A DNA stretch of 16,697 nt, taken from NCBI GenBank assembly GCA_030671315.1, contig DAOUZW010000008.1:1-16697 (forward strand). Direction: 5' to 3'. Position 1 is the stretch's first letter, and the number at the start of each line of letters is the position of its first letter. Positions 12,482 through 16,697 of this stretch are shown here, one piece after another. This DNA comes from Candidatus Bathyarchaeota archaeon (lineage in GTDB: Archaea > Thermoproteota > Bathyarchaeia > 40CM-2-53-6 > RBG-13-38-9). The notes under the pieces are model-generated. The model saw only the letters and a list, made by a program, of their open reading frames with translations. It had not been told where the DNA came from and searched no databases. The position numbers were made by a program, and so were the translations under genes.

Positions 12482-14290
12482 TCAAATGAAAAGTGCTATA
12501 CCTATCAGATTTGAAACTAAGAGAAGTATTCCCATGTATCTCACAACTAACCGTGCAATATTATACATAAATGAGGTTAAGTTTTCAAGGGACCGCGATC
12601 CTAAACTGGTTACACTAACGTTTTTGGAAGACGAGCATATAGTTACATCCTCCAAGTCTTCTTGGGCGTCCTTAACAGTATTTTTAATTAAATTCACAAT
12701 ATTGTCTTGATTCAATATCTCCCCAAATGGGTGATAGCCTAATTTTGCACGTACGAGACCATTGACTACATGTGTATCAGTAGTCATTATCTCACCTCCA
12801 TCAATTCCTAAACCAATTAAAGATGTAAGAATTTTTTCTCTCAATCCTTTAATCATGTTATTTGCGTCGATGAGTATGTATGCTATTAATTGATCAGAAT
12901 TCTTGAATAAGAATACTCTCACTCCGCCAGGACCCACGCCTTGCCTTGGATCGTTATTTCCAAAATTGTTTTTGGCAACTCCCATCACGACCTTTTTTTC
13001 AGTGGCACTAGAGGAGGCTATGGCTTCGTATGCAGCGGATCTTAGATCGTTTAACTCCTCTTCACTAAACATCCTCACGTCATTAATGCAATTGTGTGAA
13101 TCAATTATTCCCACATGTTTGAATTTGTTCTTTGTCATCGATGCGATTTCTTTACCTAACTCAATCGGTATATCTTCCATATCCTTAGGCGATTGTGTAA
13201 GTGATAGCAGTAAACATTTTCCAAAAATTTGGACATTAACTTTCGCTGATCCTACTTCGATTGTTTTGAAATTAGATGCCATATTACTTGGTTCACAATC
13301 TCTTAACATGGTTTTGATTGTGGAAATCACTTTTGCATTATCTTCTTGAGAGACCAGATTATTTTCATGACCAGATATTCCATGTGGTACAAAAACTGCA
13401 ATGTTCTTTGTTTCAAATTTATTCTGGATTAAATATGGCAGCATACTACTCCCAACATTAAGAAACGGCCCTGGATGAAAATTGGATATGACAATTATTC
13501 CTTTTGTCTCATTGCTACGTTTACTATCAAATCGAATAAGTATAACTTCTATTTCACTTTTGGTTCCAATCTCTTTCAAAAAGGTCTCAAACATTTCATT
13601 ATCCCTGTCAAGCCAATCGACGAGGAACGCTTTGAATATCCTCAAAGGAGACACTTTGATGATTCTTTTTCCTTGCCGCTCGATAAATCTAAGTAAGAAT
13701 ATCAAAGGAATTATCGAAAGAGTAATCGCTAGAATGAAGGCTTCTAAGATAATAGTTAATTCGGATACCATCAAAAAGCTAGCCGTCAATGTAGAAATCA
13801 ATGGTTGAAGAAGTGAGAAGATAATCTTGCGCAGGTTGGACTTGGAGGATAGTGAGAATACAACAATTGATCTTAAAGGAATAATTGTAAACAAACCCAT
13901 TAAGAAAGGGTCTTGAGGAAAATGAAAAATACCTAATTGACTATAGGCTACTCCTCCTAGAATGATAATTAAAATCCAAGTCGTACAAGAAAAAAGGGAA
14001 AGGGCGAGAAATCTTCTAAAGGAAAATGGAGGATCGTCTTTCAGAAGAAAACGTGAAGCGATGATATCTACCAATACTAAGGGTACGAAAAACACAAAAA
14101 CACCGAAAAAAACACCATGAAGAGCCGATGATAAGACTGGATTAACGAGAAAGAAAGCCAACAAACAACCGAGGATAGTAGTAACAATAAGTTGAAACAA
14201 AAGGATTGATATCGATGGAAAGGCCAGAATTCGTACAAATCGATAGTATGGTAGCATCCTACCTATGAAATGAACACTGGGATGATCCAC
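12482..14290 (-). CDS. DUF2070-family integral membrane protein
   Basis: The 602-residue protein matches the archaeal DUF2070 family, whose function I do not know. Five or six N-terminal membrane helices (about residues 18-48, 52-78, 92-116, 128-148, 155-200) precede a soluble domain (about 210-575) and one C-terminal helix (about 582-602). The soluble domain carries a set of histidines and acidic residues that look like metal ligands: H272 in NFHPGPF, H303 and H308 in PHGISGHEN, D397 and H399 in IIDSHN, D505 and H507 in TTDTHVVNG, and H520 before PFGE. A glycine-rich GVGPGGVRVF lies at 451-460. Start is GTG 14290. It sits 22 bases after GGGP synthase and 12 before G1P dehydrogenase, pointing to a membrane lipid or isoprenoid-related role. 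That role is inferred from context alone. Confidence 0.85.
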   Translation of the reverse strand: MDHPSVHFIGRMLPYYRFVRILAFPSISILLFQLIVTTILGCLLAFFLVNPVLSSALHGVFFGVFVFFVPLVLVDIIASRFLLKDDPPFSFRRFLALSLFSCTTWILIIILGGVAYSQLGIFHFPQDPFLMGLFTIIPLRSIVVFSLSSKSNLRKIIFSLLQPLISTLTASFLMVSELTIILEAFILAITLSIIPLIFLLRFIERQGKRIIKVSPLRIFKAFLVDWLDRDNEMFETFLKEIGTKSEIEVILIRFDSKRSNETKGIIVISNFHPGPFLNVGSSMLPYLIQNKFETKNIAVFVPHGISGHENNLVSQEDNAKVISTIKTMLRDCEPSNMASNFKTIEVGSAKVNVQIFGKCLLLSLTQSPKDMEDIPIELGKEIASMTKNKFKHVGIIDSHNCINDVRMFSEEELNDLRSAAYEAIASSSATEKKVVMGVAKNNFGNNDPRQGVGPGGVRVFLFKNSDQLIAYILIDANNMIKGLREKILTSLIGLGIDGGEIMTTDTHVVNGLVRAKLGYHPFGEILNQDNIVNLIKNTVKDAQEDLEDVTICSSSKNVSVTSLGSRSLENLTSFMYNIARLVVRYMGILLLVSNLIGIALFI

Positions 14291-14312
14291 ACTGAGGTAC
14301 CTCGATGTTATT

Positions 14313-15068
14313 TTAGATCTTTTCTAAATATTTGACCAATTTTTCTGTATTTTTGATAGAGGATTCTTCAATCAGAGTACCTGTTATGAGGATATCGGCA
14401 CCAGCATTTACAATTTCCCGAGCCTGTTGCGTAGTTTTTATTCCACCACCTACAATAACTTTTATTCCAACAGAGTTTCTAACGAGAGAAATCATCTCTT
14501 TAGAAACGGTCATTTTAGACCCCGAACCTGCTTCCAGGTATACGAAACGCATTCCAAGATACTCCGCAGCAAGAGCATACATTGATCCAAGCTCGGGTTT
14601 ATCTGAAGGTATAGGTAGAGCTTGACCGACAAATCCTGCAGCGCCAGTATTCGAACCAACTATAATATATCCCATCGGTAAAACCTCAAGATCATAACGT
14701 TTCACTAACGGGGCGCCTAATGCTTGTGCTCCTGTGATGTAGTAAGGATTGATAGAATTCATCAGAGAACTGAAGAAGATAGCATCTGCATATTCGCTTA
14801 TTCCAGCTATACCATTTGGAAATAATATTATTGGTATACTGGCATTATTCTTTATCGATTTGATTATCTCATCAAGTTCACGTTGGGATACAACTGTACT
14901 TCCTCCCACCATAATTGCTGAAGATCCCATCTCTTGAAGTTTATTTGCAAGTTCACAAGCTTTTTCAGGGGTAACATTCTGAGGATCAATCAAGGAGAGA
15001 TGAATCGCACCATTTCGCGCAATTTTATCCAGTAGATACCTCTCAACCTTCCCAACCATTTTTCTCAT
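14313..15068 (-). CDS. Geranylgeranylglyceryl phosphate synthase
   Basis: Prenyltransferase with a TIM-barrel fold that joins sn-glycerol-1-phosphate to geranylgeranyl diphosphate, forming the first ether bond of archaeal lipids. The 251-residue product has HLSLIDPQN with D28 near the barrel start, MVGGSTVVSQRELD (53-66), ILFPNGIAGIS (81-91), YLEAGSGSKMTVS (177-189) and the phosphate-binding VGGGIKTTQQAREI (206-219) and ITGTLIEE. Length and motifs fit group II enzymes of TACK archaea. Start may be ATG 15068 or the ATG at 15059, which has GATGAG just upstream. It leads the minus-strand lipid operon and faces DGGGP synthase across a 234-base gap. Confidence 0.95.
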   Translation of the reverse strand: MRKMVGKVERYLLDKIARNGAIHLSLIDPQNVTPEKACELANKLQEMGSSAIMVGGSTVVSQRELDEIIKSIKNNASIPIILFPNGIAGISEYADAIFFSSLMNSINPYYITGAQALGAPLVKRYDLEVLPMGYIIVGSNTGAAGFVGQALPIPSDKPELGSMYALAAEYLGMRFVYLEAGSGSKMTVSKEMISLVRNSVGIKVIVGGGIKTTQQAREIVNAGADILITGTLIEESSIKNTEKLVKYLEKI

Positions 15069-15302
15069 CTCATATTCGAGGAATCATTTGAAGATAATCT
15101 GCTGACCCGAAAACTTTCTTTTCGTTCTAGTTTAAGGGTTCATATAGATTGGCGATATTAATTCATTTATTATGATGTCTCTGAGTTCATTATTAGATGC
15201 TTTGCGTATCACAAAATAGTAGCTGTTATTTATCCTTATAGAAGATCAAATACTAAACCGATTGTGGCAGCAATAGATTGAATCATTGTTGGAAGATAAT
15301 CT
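15069..15302. other. Divergent intergenic region between the two prenyl-ether synthases
   Basis: This 234-base A/T-rich gap must hold the promoters for the minus-strand GGGPS operon and the plus-strand DGGGPS gene. An inverted repeat CGAAAA-CTTTC-TTTTCG lies at 15108-15124. TATA-like sequence TTATTTATCC..TTATA lies at 15226-15240 on the plus strand. GGAAG at 15291 can serve as ribosome binding site for DGGGPS. A 15-codon frame at 15172-15219 has no recognisable product. I see no tRNA or conserved RNA gene. Confidence 0.4.
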
Positions 15303-16163
15303 ATGAATTCTTATTTTTTAAAATTTGAGGCCAGTTTTACTCTAGTTAGGCCAATAAATTGTTTTATGATCGGCTTCGCCGTAATAGCTGGTCAATATAT
15401 CGCCTTAGGCATGTTGCCTAGCCTTAGGAATGCAGCCCTTGGTTTTTTTTCTGCAGCTTTCCTAATGGCAAGTACGATGTCGATGAACGATTATTATGAT
15501 CTTGAAATCGATAAAATTAACTGCCCAAAAAGACCAATACCATCAGGAAGTATAACACCAAAGGAAGCAATTCTAATTAGCATAATCTCGGGCCTCATAG
15601 GAATAATTGCTGCAGCTTTAATCAATATGTATAGTTTAGTGGTAGCATCTTTCGCACTGATTCTTATGTTATATTATAATACAAGAGGAAAAAAAACAGG
15701 ATTCTTCGGAAACATTTTAGTTAGCATATGCATTGGTCTACCATTTATTTTTGGAGGTGCTGCGGTTGCTAGAGTAACGTATCTCTTGGTACTTTTTTCA
15801 TTAATGGCTTTCATCTCAAATCTAGGCAGAGAAGTGACTAAAGGCATAATGGATTTAGATGGTGATCGCTTAAAAAAAATTATGACAATTGCTGTTATGC
15901 ATGGGCCAAGGAAAGCATCTATTGTTGCAGCGATGTTGTACATTATTGCAGTAGGAGTTAGTTTTGTACCACCAATTCTTGGAATGGTTAGTATGGCCTA
16001 CATTCCATTTGTCCTAGTGTCTGACATTGGATTTGTTAGCTCAAGTGTTTCTTTAACAAGGAAATATGACATGGAATATGCAGAACAGACCAAGAGAAGA
16101 GTGTTAATATGGATGTTTTTTGGTCTTCTAGCTTTCATTGCTGGAAGTATTTACATTAAATAA
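15303..16163 (+). CDS. Digeranylgeranylglyceryl phosphate synthase (UbiA family)
   Basis: Membrane prenyltransferase that adds the second geranylgeranyl chain to GGGP, forming archaeal diether lipid precursor DGGGP. The 286-residue product is almost entirely membrane helices, with the two aspartate-rich UbiA motifs. The first is MNDYYDLEID (N62, D66, D70) followed by INCPKRPIPSG, and the second is GIMDLDGDRLKK (D184, D186, D188) on cytoplasmic loops that bind Mg-diphosphate. The NCPKRPIPSG signature and location opposite GGGP synthase favour DGGGP synthase over other UbiA enzymes. Start is ATG 15303, with GGAAG eight bases upstream. It converges with the HMG-CoA reductase gene. Confidence 0.92.
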   Translation: MNSYFLKFEASFTLVRPINCFMIGFAVIAGQYIALGMLPSLRNAALGFFSAAFLMASTMSMNDYYDLEIDKINCPKRPIPSGSITPKEAILISIISGLIGIIAAALINMYSLVVASFALILMLYYNTRGKKTGFFGNILVSICIGLPFIFGGAAVARVTYLLVLFSLMAFISNLGREVTKGIMDLDGDRLKKIMTIAVMHGPRKASIVAAMLYIIAVGVSFVPPILGMVSMAYIPFVLVSDIGFVSSSVSLTRKYDMEYAEQTKRRVLIWMFFGLLAFIAGSIYIK

Positions 16164-16196
16164 TTACTTGTCTGAAAAGAATATTTGGCTCAAGTG

Positions 16197-16697
16197 CTAA
16201 TTAGACTTTTGACCAATCTCTTCAACGATTTCTTTTGCACGATCCATTCTAACTTTTCTCTCCTTGACCATGATAGCAGCTACCTTGTCTATCAGATCAC
16301 CTTCAGCTCCAGCCATAGTAGCAACATTTCTGGCATGCAGTGTCATATGACCTCTTTGAATACCTTCAGTCGCTAAAGCTCTTAGTGCTGCAAAATTTTG
16401 AGCAAGTCCAACAGAGGCTATGATTTGAGCAAGTTCTATCGCGGTTCTAACACCGAGAATTTTTACTGAGATTTTTGCTATTGGATGTGTGGCTGTCGCA
16501 CCACCTATAAGTCCAACTGCCATAGGAAGCTCAATTGTTCCAACAAGATCACCTGCATCATTTTTTTCCCAAGTACTAAGAGGCGTATAGCATCCTTGAA
16601 TTGCTGCGTAGGCATGAGCTCCAGCTTCAACGGCCCTTGTATCGTTACCCGTGGCCAAAACAACCGCTGTTATACCATTCATTATTCCCTTATTATG
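16197..16697 (-). CDS. HMG-CoA reductase, class II type, C-terminal part (5' end outside window)
   Basis: Reduces HMG-CoA to mevalonate (or the reverse in some bacteria), the entry to isoprenoid synthesis. The frame is open to the window edge: codons for HNKGI precede the Met at 16682, matching the internal motif HNKGIMNGITAVVLATGND. The catalytic Asp is in ATGND. The C-terminal catalytic His is in GIQRGHMTLHARNVATMAG, which is the signature of class II (bacterial-type) reductases and not the class I form of most archaea. The flap-domain C-terminus ends with VEEIGQK. About 166 residues are visible. Proximity to ether lipid genes argues for a biosynthetic role supplying isoprenoid precursors. 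Confidence 0.92.
   Translation of the reverse strand, partial: HNKGIMNGITAVVLATGNDTRAVEAGAHAYAAIQGCYTPLSTWEKNDAGDLVGTIELPMAVGLIGGATATHPIAKISVKILGVRTAIELAQIIASVGLAQNFAALRALATEGIQRGHMTLHARNVATMAGAEGDLIDKVAAIMVKERKVRMDRAKEIVEEIGQKSN

Noticed and set aside
15172..15219. Fifteen-codon frame in the lipid gene intergenic region
   Set aside because: No ribosome binding site, no recognisable product, and such a length is expected by chance.
1..16697. tRNA genes, CRISPR arrays, insertion sequences or prophage
   Set aside because: Intergenic regions are short and show no cloverleaf T-loop or acceptor pairing, no regularly spaced direct repeats, and no transposase or integrase coding.

Overview
This is an archaeal chromosome segment, rich in A+T by eye. 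It carries eukaryote-like ribosomal proteins (L7Ae, S28e, L24e, S6e, S24e, S27ae), archaeal transcription and translation factors (Rpo7, Spt4, aIF2-gamma, aIF5B), KEOPS components Kae1 and Bud32, and the enzymes of archaeal sn-glycerol-1-phosphate ether lipid synthesis. Gene order, the many TTG starts and the tandem RAM-only Lrp-like proteins suggest a TACK-type archaeon, perhaps a relative of Bathyarchaeia. That placement is an inference of modest confidence. No tRNA, rRNA, CRISPR array, insertion sequence or prophage is visible, and no gene-free stretch exceeds 300 bases. The largest gaps are 15069-15302 and 10721-10923.

Layout. (1) 1-882: 3' part of argG. (2) 1026-4266, plus strand: rpl7ae, rps28e, rpl24e, ndk and the aIF5B gene (infB). 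(3) 4365-5376, plus strand: rps6e, rps24e and rps27ae. (4) 8387 down to 5367, minus strand: aIF2-gamma, a PIN-domain protein, Rpo7, Spt4 and a DUF359 dephospho-CoA kinase, ending tail-to-tail with rps27ae in a 10-base overlap. (5) 8484-10144, plus strand: kae1-bud32, converging on an XTP/dITP pyrophosphatase gene on the minus strand. (6) 10924-11390: two tandem stand-alone RAM-domain proteins. (7) 15068 down to 11417, minus strand: GGGP synthase, a DUF2070 membrane protein and glycerol-1-phosphate dehydrogenase, with DGGGP synthase divergent at 15303-16163. (8) 16697-16197, minus strand: C-terminal part of a class II HMG-CoA reductase.

The outstanding observation is in the aIF5B gene. The conserved N-terminal strand and the start of the P-loop (TTG at 2453, residues SIRQPIVVVLGH) lie in a different frame from the rest of the protein (VDHGKTTLL...). 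They are separated by 35 bases at 2492-2526. The junction folds into a textbook archaeal bulge-helix-bulge motif: exon helix, 4-bp central helix GGCC/GGUC, two 3-nt bulges AUA and AAG, and an intron helix CGCCA/UGGCG. Cutting each bulge between its second and third nucleotides restores GHVDHGKT exactly. The gene therefore appears to contain a tiny BHB intron inside the GTPase G1 motif, which must be removed by the tRNA splicing machinery before full-length aIF5B can be made. Standard gene calling would hide this by starting the protein at TTG 2515.

The right half groups ether lipid genes. HMG-CoA reductase feeds the isoprenoid pathway, G1P dehydrogenase makes the glycerol backbone, and GGGP and DGGGP synthases attach the two chains. 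A DUF2070 integral membrane protein of unknown function sits between two of these enzymes in one apparent operon.
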